A DNA stretch of 64,000 nucleotides, taken from positions 704,663-768,662 of the forward strand of contig PJRA01000549.1 of assembly GCA_016987375.1 (NCBI GenBank). Reading direction: 5' to 3'. The position numbers were made by a program, and so were the translations under genes. The notes beneath the pieces are model-generated. The model did not search any database. It was not told the origin of the DNA and saw nothing but the letters and a program-made list of their open reading frames with translations. The stretch is from Brachionus koreanus. Lineage: Eukaryota > Rotifera > Eurotatoria > Ploima > Brachionidae. The first letter of the stretch is position 1, and every line of letters begins with the position of its first letter. Below, piece after piece: positions 1 to 11,841 of the stretch.

Positions 1-343
1 TTTAAGATACTAACTAAGACTTTTTCTTTTAAAATTAAGATTCCAAAAAAATACCACAAGTTAAATTCTAATGGTGATTAATCTTTTAATATTCAATGTA
101 GTTAAAATTTGTTTTACTTAAAGAAAACAACTTTTGAAGTTGAGGGGTGAATTATAAGGAGGGGGGACGAAGTCCCCACTCCTTGTTTTATTTTAGAAAA
201 TATTTTTTCAAGCATTAATTTTAATAAAATGTCAAATTGAAAAGCGATGGATGCACTTTTCTCTAATAAAAAAATTCTATTTTTTTTAAATTTAAATTAG
301 CACTCATTAAAAAAGAAATTATAATTCTTTAAAAAATATCCAG
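1..343. other. Intron upstream of the first KMT2 exon in the window
   Basis: This stretch has stops in the frame of the downstream exon and ends in the acceptor tatccag at 337-343, so it is read as the 3' part of a long intron of the KMT2C/D gene. The only structured piece is a GC-rich hairpin at about 156-184: aaggagggggg pairs with ccccactcctt around a short gaagt loop. I see no gene in it. Confidence 0.6.
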
Positions 344-3300
344 GTTCAAATGACAAGCCAACCAAGAGCAAAAAAAAGGCTAACAAGTCCTCCGAAGACA
401 ATGGTCAATCTAAGTCAACAAAAAGCAAAAAACGTCAGAAAAATGACGCTGAAGGAGTTAATCTACAACCAAATCAAAGTTGCAATCAGATGCAAACAAT
501 GGTAAATCAAATTAACCAATTTGGACAACAAAATTCTCAAATGATCGATCATTCAAAACTTAATATTAATCAACGACCAATAATTACCAATTCGGCCACA
601 AAAATAAATGAAATTCTATTGATTAATTCACATAGTCAGCAGCAAAATACGTCTCAGAATTTTCATCAGCTTAATCAGAATAACAATGTTTTTTTTATTC
701 CGGCCACGAACCAATTCAGTATGCAGGACTCACAACCAGCTAGTCTAAACAGCATACCATGCAGTGACGATAGTCTAAAAAAAATCTTGCCGTTTTCTGG
801 AAATGAACTGGTCCTCGAAGCACCTACTCAAAATCAAAGTTACAATATTCAAGATCTAAAAAAAAACATAATGGTTAAAAATATACTAGTGTCTCCTAAC
901 GAGCACCAAATTTCTCAACAGCAACAGCAACACCAACCACAACAACAAAACAATATTCAAACTATTTCTCAGAGTAATAATCTTAAATTTTTGCAATTGG
1001 ATGGTCAGATTGATGAGTTTGATCAATCGAAAGGTCAGCCACAAATGTCAACTAGCTCTCATATGGTCAACAATGGAGAAAACTCACAAAATTTTCACAA
1101 ACAAGAACTTCATTTAAACTCAAAATTAAACAACAAAGTGGTCATAAACCACGAATTATTAAGCAGTTATGGAATTACTTATAATCCGAATACCCAATCG
1201 TCTACGTATTCTCAGACAGCTTCGGGTCAAGATCCTCAAAATTTTGCCATAATGAATCAAAGTTATTTAAATAAAGGAGATAATACATTGCTAAAACAAC
1301 TTTTGAATACTGCGCCTAAAAATGCGCTCCCAGAACAGAAGCCTGAAATTAAGACTGAAAACATACCTCCGACAGCTCAAGTGGCTAATAATGACAAGTC
1401 TAAAAAACCCAAAAGTGAAAAACCACGAACACAAAAACCAAAGCAACCGAACAAATTACTCTCTGATTTAAAGAACAAGATTGAATCGAATATAAACGAA
1501 GATGAAAATCCGCGTAAAAGAAAAAATATAAAAGCTAATCAGGAAATTAATAATGAAATGTTAATGAACAAAATTCTTGATGAGCTTAAGTCATTTGGAT
1601 TGCTGAGCATGTGTCAACCGGAAATAGATCATAGTGATGAAATTTACCAAAATGTAAATCTACCTGAGAAAGATCATTTGCTCAAATTTCGTCATTACAA
1701 TCTCAAGCATATAGGTGAATTGTACAACTTGAAAATTAGCATTGAGCCATATGAATACAAAGAGAACATTTTGGAGGAAATAGAAAATAAGCTTACACTT
1801 TATAACAAAAAAAGTGTTCAACAATCTGTGAAAATTTGCTCGGCTAATTTATCCAATCCACCCAATGTGGACACAAGCAGAGAATTGCTTGCCGACTCCT
1901 GCAATAGACTCGGACGATTACTTGAAAATGAGTCTAGTTGTGAAAAAATATTCGATGAAGACTCGAACATGACTGATTACAGTGGGCAAATACTCTTCAA
2001 ACAACCATCAAGTCCTCGAATAGAACTACAGTCAAATCAAATTAAAAAAGAAACTGCTGAAGTGACACATAATGGTGATATGGTTCGAACAACTTTTAAA
2101 TTGTCGCACAAAGCTGGTCTAAATTTTAAAGAAACAGTGGAGAAGATGAGCGAAATATTGAATATTGATATGCCAAGTATAATGGACTTGGGTAAAATAG
2201 TTAAATATGAGACAAAGTTAAATGAAAATCATAAAACAAATGCTAATCATGAAACATTATACACAATGCAGTCACTGGCAAATATTAAATTCAATACATG
2301 TTCATTTTGTGAGTGTTTTATAAATGAGGAAAAAGAGAATTTAGATAAGAAAATTTTATTTTGTTCTAAATATTGTCGAATGTCATTTAAAAAATTGCTT
2401 AACTTAAAACAATTAAAATCTCAAAATCAAGATATAAATAGTACAGCAGTATCGATTAAGAGTGAATTTTTACCTAAAAAAGAAAAAAGATTATTGAAAT
2501 GGTCACGTGATTTAATCAAGAATTTGTCTGATAGTGAAAACATCACAGAATCGGGAAAGTTTGAGTTAATGAAAGCAAATGGCAATGATGATCATCGCAA
2601 GTGTGTATTTTGTAAGCAAAATGGTGACTTGGAACAAAATGGCCCGTGTCGTTTGCTCAGTTTAGACATGGACAAATGGTCTCATTTAAACTGTGCTCTG
2701 TGGTCTGATGAAGTCTACGAGATTATGAATGGAGCTTTGATAAACGTTGAGATAGCTTTCAAAAAAAGCCAAAATCAACAGTGTTGCTATTGTCATGAAA
2801 AGGGTGCATCTTTACGCTGTTTTAGTCCAAAGTGTAATTGTTTCTATCATTTTCCGTGTGCTGTTAAAGACAAATGTGCATTTAATCAAGACAAAACAAT
2901 ATATTGCTCAACACATTCATGCAAGGCATTGAACGAAAATCGATTAACTGATTTGAGTGTTAAGAGAAGTGTTTGGATACAGCGAGATGAAGTGGCTCAA
3001 ATACAGAGCTTTATGAATAGAGACTTTGATGATAATGCTTATGCAATTAGAATTGGAAGTCTTATACTACATAACATAGGCCAATTGTTGCCACATCAGC
3101 TGGCTACTGGTGGCTACAACACTAGAGATTACATTTATCCTGTTGGCTATAGAGCGACCAGAATTTATTGGTCGACCAAAAGTTGCTTAAAACGATGTCA
3201 TTACTTGTGTTCAATTGAAGAGGTTGATGGAAAACCGGAATTTTCGGTAACAATAACTGAAGAGACCGGTGAAAAAGAAGTAATTGTGGACAAGTCACCT

Positions 3301-5874
3301 ACTGATATATGGAAGAGAATATTGGAAAAAGTCGAAATAATGAGAAAAAATTTTGATTTAGTTAAGTTGTTTCCAAATTATTTTAGTGGTGAATATATGT
3401 ATGGCTTAACTGAACCTCATATCATTAGACTGGTAGAGTCGTTGCCCGGAGTCGAGACTTTGACCAACTATGCTTTTAAGTTTGGTAAATTGCAGTTATT
3501 GGACATGCCTTTAGCGATTAATCCGACTGGATGTGCTCGAAGTGAGCCCAAGCTTAGGACTCATTTTATAAAGTCAAGGACTTTGACTTGTCCAACTATG
3601 GTTCCTAATTCAGTGCACAGAAGTGAAAGCAATGCTAGTAATTCGAATGGATTCAATCAAAATCAAATTAATGACAATGTGTACGAAAAAATTCAGGATT
3701 TGTCAGATGACGATGAATTTGTTAAATTAACCACTGATTCAGATAATGTTGGTTCAGTAGCTTATTCTAAACAATTTTTTCAATCGAAATCCAGTCAATT
3801 TAGAAAGCTAAAAGCTGAATGGAGACAAAATGTTTATTTAGCCAAATCCAAAATTCAAGTATTTCATTATTTTGATTTTTAGATTTTAGTTTTAATTTTT
3901 TGATTTTTTTTTTCAAAGGGTCTTGGTTTGTTTGCAGCTAGGGATTTAGAAAAAAATACAATGATTATAGAATATATAGGTGAATTAATTAGAAATGAAG
4001 TTGCCAATAGACGTGAAAAACTATACGAATCACAAGTAACTATTATTTTTAAATTTAAATTTTTAGATTGATCTGCAGAAAAGAAATTCAATCCAGAGTA
4101 TAATAATTAACTTTTTAGATAATAATTAGATTTTAGATTTTAATTCAAGTTTAGTCTATATAAATAAATATAGAAAGCAAATTTGATGACATACACACTG
4201 GTTACACTGGTTTATAGCACTTTGTCTGTGAATCACTTTAAATATTTATATATATTTTTAAATTAAATTAAATGATTAAATGAATAAGAAAAAAAAGGGT
4301 TAAATTCGAATCTATTATGATGGTATTTTGTGTTGTTTTACATCTTCTCATTTGTGCTTTGATTCCTATTTTTGCCTCGAACATCTTGTTGTTTAGTCAG
4401 GGGGTTTTGTTTTGTTTGTTTTTTTTAAGTACAAAATTTTGGCATTTATTATCATTTTCCAAAATTAGAAATAATGAGAAAAAAAAATTATTTAAATCTG
4501 ATTTTAGCGATGGTTTATTAAGTTGTTTAAGTTTTTTGTTTGTTTTTAATTGATAAAAATTATAAAATTAACAATACAATAACAAAAAAAGTGAGATCAG
4601 AATTTTATTTTGAATTTTTCTGGGTTTCAGAATATGTAAAAATATCAGGAATTGTGTGTAAAACTTGGAACTGAAACTACTGAACATCTCTAAAGAAAAT
4701 TAACTATGTTTCGAAACACTGCTTAAGCAGTGTTTATGATACGTTAAAGCTTAAACTGTCTAAACATACCTCGATTTTGACAGAGGATAAACTGAATTTA
4801 TTTGGTAGAAAATGCCTTTTCTTGGTTTTCACCAATTAATCGTTTTAAATTTAAAAATCTAAAACTAAGATGAATAAATGACTACGGTCGTTTGGCTATA
4901 GAAATTATTAAAGGTAGCCAAATCTAATAAAAATTATTCAAACAAAATATTTTGTTTTTTAAAAATTTCCTTCACATGCATAATTTTGATTTACTAGCTT
5001 ACTGATTAATTTAATTCAAATAAAAGCATTTTATTTAAAAAAAATTATTTTCGTAATATTTTTAAATTGTTTTCTTCTTTTTTAGAGTTATTTACAGACA
5101 AATTTTTGGAATCGATTTAATTTAATTCAAAATCAATTTTATAAGCTTCTGATTATAGAATCTAATTCTTGAGTTTTGGGTCAAATATTTTGCTTAAAAA
5201 AGCTCAAATTTAGATTGATTGGGTTCATAATTTGATAAAATTATAATAGAATTTAAGTTATTTCAAATAGTTGTGTAAAAAAAAACATTTTTTACTCTAG
5301 AAAATTCAAAGTAAATAATTAGAAAGTCTGAAACTCATACCTTCTAAGTTGAACTAAATAAATTGCCATGCTTGATTTGGTTCTAATTAAAAAAAAAAAG
5401 ACAAATTCTTTTTTTTTAAATGTCAAATTTTTTATAAAAATCAAAAAAAAAATTAAACTAAACCATCGTGAAATTATTTAAATTTTAAAAAAAGCATTTG
5501 CAAAATAAATTTCTTAAAAATTAAATTTTTGATTTTGTCTAGAATCGGGGTATTTACATGTTCCGTTTGAATGACGAACTTGTTGTTGATGCAACTATAT
5601 CAGGAGGCTTAGCTCGATACATAAACCATTGTTGCGATCCGAATTGTGTAGCCGAAACAGTTACGGTTGAAAAAGAACAAAAAATAATTATAATAGCTAA
5701 TAGAAAGATACTCAAAGGAGAAGAAGTAATGAAATATATTTTATTTAATTAAGCATGACATTTATGTGAATTTTTTTCAAGTTTACATATGACTATCAAT
5801 TTGAATTTGAGGACGAAAGCAGCAAAATTCAGTGTTTGTGCGGATCGGCAAATTGTAAAAAATGGATGAATTAA
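344..5874 (+). CDS. KMT2C/D: KMT2C/D (trithorax-related) H3K4 methyltransferase, C-terminal part
   Basis: This is the C-terminal part of a nuclear histone H3K4 methyltransferase of the COMPASS-like (Trr/MLL3/4) class. Exons are 344-3858, 3919-4035, 5543-5725 and 5782-5874; the 5' end lies outside the window. The first exon holds a long Gln/Asn-rich disordered stretch, a Cys-rich zinc motif (CSFCECF..FCSKYC, about 2298-2377), an extended PHD finger (CVFCKQNG to YCSTH, about 2610-2925), an FYRN domain (IRIGSLILHNIGQ) and an FYRC domain. A WDR5-binding Win motif, GCARSEPK, follows at about 3531. The SET domain spans the last three exons: GLGLFAARD, NHCCDPNC, FTYDYQF, then post-SET cysteines CLCGSANC and the terminus KKWMN. 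The WMN ending and the RNEVANRRE string fit KMT2C/D better than KMT2A/B. Catalytic residues look intact. A 1.5-kb intron splits the SET domain and carries a dispersed repeat. Confidence 0.93.
4309..4390 (+). repeat. Dispersed repeat copy in KMT2 intron
   Basis: About 75 bp here (atggtattttg … cctatttttgcctc) closely match 62313-62383, next to the mariner element. The open frame through it is hydrophobic and T-rich and is not taken as a gene. Confidence 0.55.
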
Positions 5875-6318
5875 AAAATCAGAATTTGTACATAGCAAAC
5901 GTTTGAAGTTGAATAAAATTCAAATTTAGTCAAAATATATTAAAGGAAAAAAGCAATTTTTATGATTTTTTTCTCTCTCTTTCTCTATTTTTGATTTTTT
6001 TTTATTTTACGTCTCTTCTATTTTTATTTTATTTTTTTTTAAATGCTTTACTAAATTTGAATGAATAAAAATCCAAAGCTTTTTTTTACTTTATTTTTTC
6101 TTTTTTGAATTTTTGGAATTTTTTCTATTAGTTTGCCTTCATTTAACGCAAATTAGCAAGGATACTTTGTTATCATTTGAAAATCAACCAATTTTCATTT
6201 TTGTCTATTTTTACATAACATGGTTTATTTATGTAAAACTAATTAACCAAAAAAGGTTTAATTAATAAAAACTTGAAAATAAAACTACGCTCACTTTTAC
6301 CTTATCGTTAGATAAAAA
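5875..6318. other. Intergenic spacer after KMT2
   Basis: AT-rich spacer. It holds a candidate poly(A) signal aataaa at 5912-5917, T-rich runs (5960-6060), and presumably the promoter and 5' UTR of the next gene. Nothing else is recognisable. Confidence 0.5.
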
Positions 6319-9300
6319 ATGAATGAATACGTTTCGGAAATTGAGAAGAAAATTCTCGATTCCCAAGAGCCAATTCAAACCAAGAACGAAGATGTCACCA
6401 CTGTAAACGATGAGAAGGGAATTTGGTTGAATAAAGATGAATGCTTAGACTGGTCGGGTCCAATTAATTTGAATGAATATCCGATAAACAAAGATGATAG
6501 TCCAGTAGTAATAAACAAGCATAACAATGGAAAAATTGAACAAAACCAAGAGGTTCTAATTCGCTACTTGAGGCCTCCAACACCAGAGCCAGAAGAAATA
6601 ATCATCAGAGAAGAGCCGTGTGTTCAGGAACCTCCGGCACCACCTCTGATTATTCGACAAGAAGGAATAAGACCAAAAACCCCTGAACCAATCGTTTACC
6701 GAGAACATCCACCGGAACCCCCTAAAAAGGCAGAAAAAAAAATTATCACAATTCCTGCCAAAAGAGTTGGACCTCCTACACGAAAAGTAATTGTAGAAAA
6801 ATTGCCTGACATGCCTATGAAACCGCCAGATATTATCATTGAAAAATGGCTTCCTTATCCAAATAGAAAACGAAAAATTGTCTATGAAAAATGTTGTTTT
6901 CCAACTCAAGAAGAGCTAAGGAATCAACTAATCGAGTGGCAAACACCTTTAGTAAAAATTGAGCCTGTAATTCATGATCTAGGCATTTATAGGGTCGATC
7001 CGGAAGTTTACAAAACGAACTATGAGTTTTCTAATCTGAAAAAATATAAACAATTCAGAAATGAAATAGATAGTGATCATTTTATTGATTTTGATTATTT
7101 AGAAGAACTTGGCATCGATGAAATGTTTTCAAACCAAAATTTTTACTGTCAAACAGAATACGAAAGCGAGAATATTTATGAATTTTTTCCTAATTCCCAC
7201 TTTCGTAATTAAAATTTAATACAAAACTTATATAAAATTATGAAGTATTTTGAAGTCGAAATTTTTATTTTTAGATTCAGTTTCAAGGCAAGAAGAATGT
7301 ACTAATTCCGATCAAAAGGTTTGACATTTCTCTTTTAAAAAATATTAACTTTTAATCTTATTTCATATTTTACTTTATTTTTATTTTTGAAAAAAAATAA
7401 ACTAGATTAATGCCATTAGTTAGATAATTAATCAGAATTTTTTTTAAAAAAAATGTTAAAAATTACTGAATAAAATGTATTCTTCTTCAATCTTAATTAA
7501 GAATTACAACAGGAGACCTGCGAAGCGAGACTAGATGTAGTTTTGGTGTTTGTACTGTCCTTCAAAAAAATCAAATATAATTTTAATTTTAATTAATAAA
7601 TATTTATTAGATTGCAAAATGAAAGCAAATAATTGTAGAAAAATTCATTAACTTTAATTTAGAATTAAATTTTTAACAAAGACTGAGTTTCATAAAAGTT
7701 ATAAGACTTGAAATTAAAGTGAGACTAAGAGACCTACTAGGCATTGTGAATTTTGGAACAAAAAACAAAAACAAATATTTAAAATTAAAATAACTTTTTA
7801 TCTAAGGGTCTAAAAACCGTTCTGCAAAATGTATCAGCTGATACAAGGTATGTATCACCCAAATTTAGACCCTTAGAAAAAGTTATTTTAATTTTAAATT
7901 TTTGTTTTCGTTTTTTGTTCCACAATGCCGACCTACTACGGATTTTAAATTGGATCACCAAAACCTTTAAAAAAAATAAGCTGTTAAAATCCAAAATAAT
8001 TAGTTTAAAAGCTTAAATTTGAAAATTTTTCAAAACTAAAAAATATTCACAAAATAAATTCTATTGATCTTAGATTTATTATTAGTGGACTTTAAATATA
8101 ACATTAATAATTAATTAACAAAAATTAAATAAAAATTATTTTTTAGATAAATCAGCAGTCATTTGATTCTTTATATGAGCAATTGAATGATATGTTTATA
8201 AAAAATAGTAATTTTTTTCAATAATAAACTTAACTAATTAAAACTAAAGCTTCAAATAAGCTGAGCAAGAAATTATGGTTTATCATGAGAAAAATTCGGA
8301 TCAAATTAAATGGATTAAATATTCAGATGTTAAAAATGAAATTTACGAGCTTGGAAGCGGTCTAATGTCACTTGGATTCGGTTCAGATCAAGATGCCAAA
8401 ATTGGTTTCTATATGTCCGATCGACCAGAATCTACTTTACTTGATTTATGTTGTGGTTTATTCTCATTTATACGAGTGCCAATTAACAAGAAAAAATCCA
8501 TTGCCGAAATTTCAAAAATCCTAAATGAAAGTAATATAAAATTATGATAGATAAATATTCTGAGAATATCAATTGAAATTGATAATTTTTAGGCAAATTA
8601 AGTGTAGTTATGTGTGATAATAGTTATATGGCAATAGATTTAATGCAGAATGCTTCAAATTTAAAGTTGATTATAATTTTTGAAAGAGAAATTGAGCAAT
8701 GCGCCATCGACAGAGCTAAAACTCTGAATATTCATTTAATTAATTTCGAAAAAATTAAAGAAATTGGACGAAATAATCCAAAAAGTCCAAAAGTACTTTT
8801 CAATTTTTACTTTTTTAAAGCAATTTTTTATCAAAGACCTTAAGTTTCACAATAGTTTACATTCAATTTATTACAAAAATAATGAAACAGAATTTGATGC
8901 TGCATTGACGAATTCATCTATTGCTTATGGCAATACATTGGTTGAAAATAAATTAAAAGAAAGCAGCATATTTTTACTTCAAAATAAAGAAGTTTACTTT
9001 TCCGGTCAATCTAGCTGGAGTGTTCTAAATACTGTTATTCAAGTAAAAATTATTGATTTTTTAAAAATTGGATAAGATTTTTTTATTTGTAGATTTTGAT
9101 ACTACGAAATAATGGTTCGATTGCATTTAGTCCATCTAATAATGAAAGTATTCTTCAAAAAATAATTAAGCTTCGTCCCACCGTCACTTACCTAAATAAA
9201 GATCAAATTAGAAATTTGTTTGATGGAGTAAAATTGATAATGAGAAAAAATAAATAAATTATTTTTATTTTTTTGAAAAGTTGAAATTAAGCATAAACAA

Positions 9301-10132
9301 TGAGCATCCACAAATTAGACTCAAGTTGATTTTTACAGATAGCATTGTGTTTGATAGAGAAATTATAAATTTTTTCGAAAATATTGGTTGTAAAATAATT
9401 GAAATTACTTGTGAATTAGAAAATTGCTCTGATCAAAACTCAAATAAAAAATCTATGTTATCAGCTGAATTGGTAATTAATCTTTATTTATTATTTTTGG
9501 CGATTACTTGATATTTGAACAATTAAATTTAGTTATATTAAAGTTTATTTTAATGTGAAAGTGAAAATTTATCAAGAAAAAAATTAAAAAATTCCAATAG
9601 AGATTTTTTAAATTATTTAAATTTGGACAAAAGATAAAATATTTAATTTTTAATCATAAGTGTCCACATTGATGGTTATCGCCATGTTTTTTTGCAAAAA
9701 ATAATATTTTCTATAAAGGATGATGACAAATTGAGACTCTGTGATAATAGATTTTTGAGTAGACTAGAAAATATATATCTAAAAGGGAACTTAGTGCATC
9801 AGATATTTATTTTTTGTGATAAAAACGGCAATTTAGTAGGTATTGTTGTGCCCAATAAAACTCATATTCAGCAGTTAGCTGACGCTTATAATTTAAACTA
9901 TGATTTTACTCGTTTGTGCAAGAATCCAGCTTTAAATGAAATAATTCTGGCCCAAATGAACAATATTGGTAGCGAAAACAATTTAGCTCAAAATGAAAAA
10001 GTAAAATACTTAGTGCATAATTTTGGCAGCATTTAAAAATTAATTTCTAATTAGGTTAAAAGCATTTATCTGTATCATCAATTGATAAGAGATAGACAAG
10101 AGGCCCTAAAACTATACAACCAAATGGAATAG
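6319..10132 (+). CDS. Proline-rich domain fused to an ACSL-like pseudoenzyme
   Basis: Ten exons fit one frame: 6319-7204, 7275-7318, 8147-8207, 8261-8530, 8593-8784, 8837-9042, 9093-9227, 9281-9472, 9719-10000 and 10055-10132 (781 aa). Residues 1-295 are a Pro/Glu/Ile-rich region (RPPTPEPEEIIIREEP, PPDIIIEKWLPY) of unknown function. From about residue 315 the protein follows long-chain acyl-CoA synthetases: FDSLYEQLNDMF matches the TLYEVFQRG region, ELGSGLMSLGF matches LGSGLLAKG, then IRLKLIFT and RLENIYLKGNLVHQIFIF. The signatures of AMP-forming enzymes are absent: no TSGTTGxPKG, no YGxTE, no GWxxTGD, and about 60 residues before the C-terminal lobe are missing. No N-terminal membrane anchor is seen. 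Seven introns are 50-70 nt and in phase, arguing against random decay. The borders 8784/8837 and 9472/9719 are the least certain. A functional pseudoenzyme is inferred; two adjacent genes is the alternative. Confidence 0.75.
7740..7929. mobile_element. Foldback MITE with 9-bp target duplication
   Basis: A 190-bp palindromic element lies in an 828-bp intron. It begins GGCATTGTG and ends CACAATGCC. The arms (7740-7814 and 7863-7929) are near-identical inverted copies of about 65 bp. The centre contains the perfect palindrome TGTATCAGCTGATACA. The flanks are identical 9-bp direct repeats, GACCTACTA at 7731-7739 and 7930-7938. Long terminal inverted repeats plus a 9-bp duplication are typical of Mutator-like (MULE) elements; that family assignment is inferred. 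Confidence 0.8.
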
Positions 10133-10385
10133 ACACTTATTTCAATAAACATTTCGAATAAAATTTTGTTGTATTACTTTTATTTTCTAAGAGCTTTAAA
10201 ATAATTAATTCAGATTTGCTCTTGTTTAAGTTCTTATGCACAAATAGAATAAATTTTAAAAGCATAATTTTTAATTATTTTATTTAAGAACTATCATAAA
10301 TTAAAATAAATATTTTAAAATATTTTAAATAAAAAAAATTATAAAATACCTTTTATTGGTAATTGATGCGTGAAACAAATTTGAA
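10133..10385. other. Short intergenic spacer
   Basis: 253 bp of AT-rich sequence between the fusion gene stop and the next ATG. A candidate poly(A) signal (caataaac, about 10142) lies just after the stop. Nothing else is seen. Confidence 0.45.
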
Positions 10386-11035
10386 ATGGACGAAGAAGTC
10401 ATAACATGGAACTTGCGTGGTCCAAAACGCATGAAAAAACGAAAAGAGCTTAATGCGTTAATTAAAAATAATTTGAAATATAAAAATTTATCAAAAAAAA
10501 ACTCTGTTGACACATTCAACATGAGTACTAGTTTAGGTGTTAGTGGAGGCACCAGTAGACTCCTCAATTATTCATCTAGTGATGATCAAGAATACTTCTT
10601 TACTGCAAACAAAACAACTATAAGACAGTAAATTTAAGAATATTAACTTTACAAATTTTTTATTTCAAATTTTCTAGGAGGCGGCGAAGATACTATTGTC
10701 GAATTTTCAAACTAATCTTAATTGGAATTTTTGTAACTGTGTCTCTTCTGTTTGCTTTTTCAATGATTTTTTCGTATTCAAAATTTCAAAATTCATTGAA
10801 CGAATTTAAAAATGAAGTTGATTTACAAAATTCAAATACTCAAAAAGACATAAGTGCTTTCAAAATTAAAATGAATGAATATGAAAATTTCTTAAAAAAA
10901 GTAATTTTATAAATTTAGAAAAAATATTTTTTAAATAATTAAAAGATCAAAGATCAACTAAAATACAATGAAGATTCCTCCAACACTAATTTTATTCGAG
11001 AAGTAAGATCTATTCTAAAAAGATATTTCGTCTAA
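10386..11035 (+). CDS. Predicted single-pass membrane protein with coiled coil
   Basis: Three exons, 10386-10627, 10678-10900 and 10946-11035, give about 184 aa through introns of 50 and 45 nt with consistent phase. The N-terminal 80 residues are basic then Ser/Thr-rich (RGPKRMKKRKELNALIKNN). Exon 2 starts RRRRYYCRIFK followed by one strongly hydrophobic segment (LILIGIFVTVSLLFAFSMIF), a type II signal-anchor pattern. After it comes a heptad-like Glu/Lys/Asn-rich stretch that may form a short coiled coil. I do not recognise a family. The 3' end is uncertain: a strong donor (gaa|gtaaga, about 11002) could skip the last residues and join a later exon, for example near 11443-11506. Confidence 0.55.
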
Positions 11036-11841
11036 ATTTAAAAAGAGAAATTAAAAGAAATATTTTTTCACTAAGAATTGGTGAAAGATAACATAATATA
11101 TAAACAAACAAATAGTTCAAAATACATTTAGTAATTTAGAGATCAAGATTTAAATTAAAACTGATAAATAAATTTAAAATTTAAATTTTTTAATATTATA
11201 TTATTTTTTTTAAGAAACCTAAGAGCTAAGAAAAAATGGAAAAACCGAAAAAATTATTAGTAAGCTTTTAATTTTCAAATGTAAAAATAAAAATTTTCAT
11301 TTTAATCATAGTTTCCAGATCTGAAAGCAATAAATCAATAATCAAAAAGTGCCATTTGAATTTTTAAATTTTTTCAATTCATCTAATTTTTTTATAATTG
11401 TAGAACAATTTTTAAGTATTAATTGACTGATCAAAATTTTAGGTAATACCGATGGCTATTTAAAACAGCATGTTAAAATACTGCCTCCAAACTTTTCAAT
11501 TTAATTGTAAAATAGCTAAAGTTTTTTTTTAATCTATATGGTGTTATTACATCATAACATTTTTACTATCATTTATTTTTTGCTTTTTTGTAAATTTTTA
11601 TTCTGTTTGAATAAAAGAAAATATCAAAAATTTTTTATCTTATTTTATGTGTTTATCAAAATGGCATGATTAAATCATAAAACTTGTGATTTAAACTATT
11701 CATTCAGTCTTCGAATAGCCATATTCTTAGACTAAATTCTAAAGATAAGTCTTGAAGATTAAAAGTAATTTAAGATTATTGCTTGAAAAACTTAGATATA
11801 AAGTTGACTTTATTTTATTTTCATTCTAAAAATTTTGAAAA
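11036..11841. other. Intergenic spacer with possible extra 3' exon
   Basis: AT-rich spacer. At 11443-11506 an AG acceptor (aaaattttag) opens a short frame reading NTDGYLKQHVKILPPNFSI before a stop; it might be an alternative last exon of the upstream gene, but phase does not decide it. The rest is presumed SLC6 promoter sequence. Confidence 0.35.

Noticed and set aside
4317..4553. 78-codon hydrophobic frame in the KMT2 SET intron
   Set aside because: It overlaps a dispersed repeat and sits in an intron required by the SET-domain splicing; its hydrophobicity comes from T-rich sequence.
6556..6909. 117-codon - strand frame opposite the Pro-rich exon
   Set aside because: It is the antisense shadow of proline and charged codons (Phe/Arg/Trp-rich), with no independent support.
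8225..8274. 50-bp gap read as an operon-like junction with trans-splicing between two genes
   Set aside because: An in-phase 53-nt intron explains it better and restores the ACSL N-terminal alignment. Kept as the alternative in the fusion finding.
8793..8820. 28-nt intron in the ACSL-like part
   Set aside because: Intron 8785-8836 (52 nt) has the size of its neighbours and correct phase; the donor is weaker, so the border remains less certain.
10001..10036. Read-through ending VKYLVHNFGSI in the ACSL-like gene
   Set aside because: A 54-nt GT..AG intron (10001-10054) leads in phase to VKSIYLYHQL, which also fits the ACSL end; intron retention is possible but not preferred.
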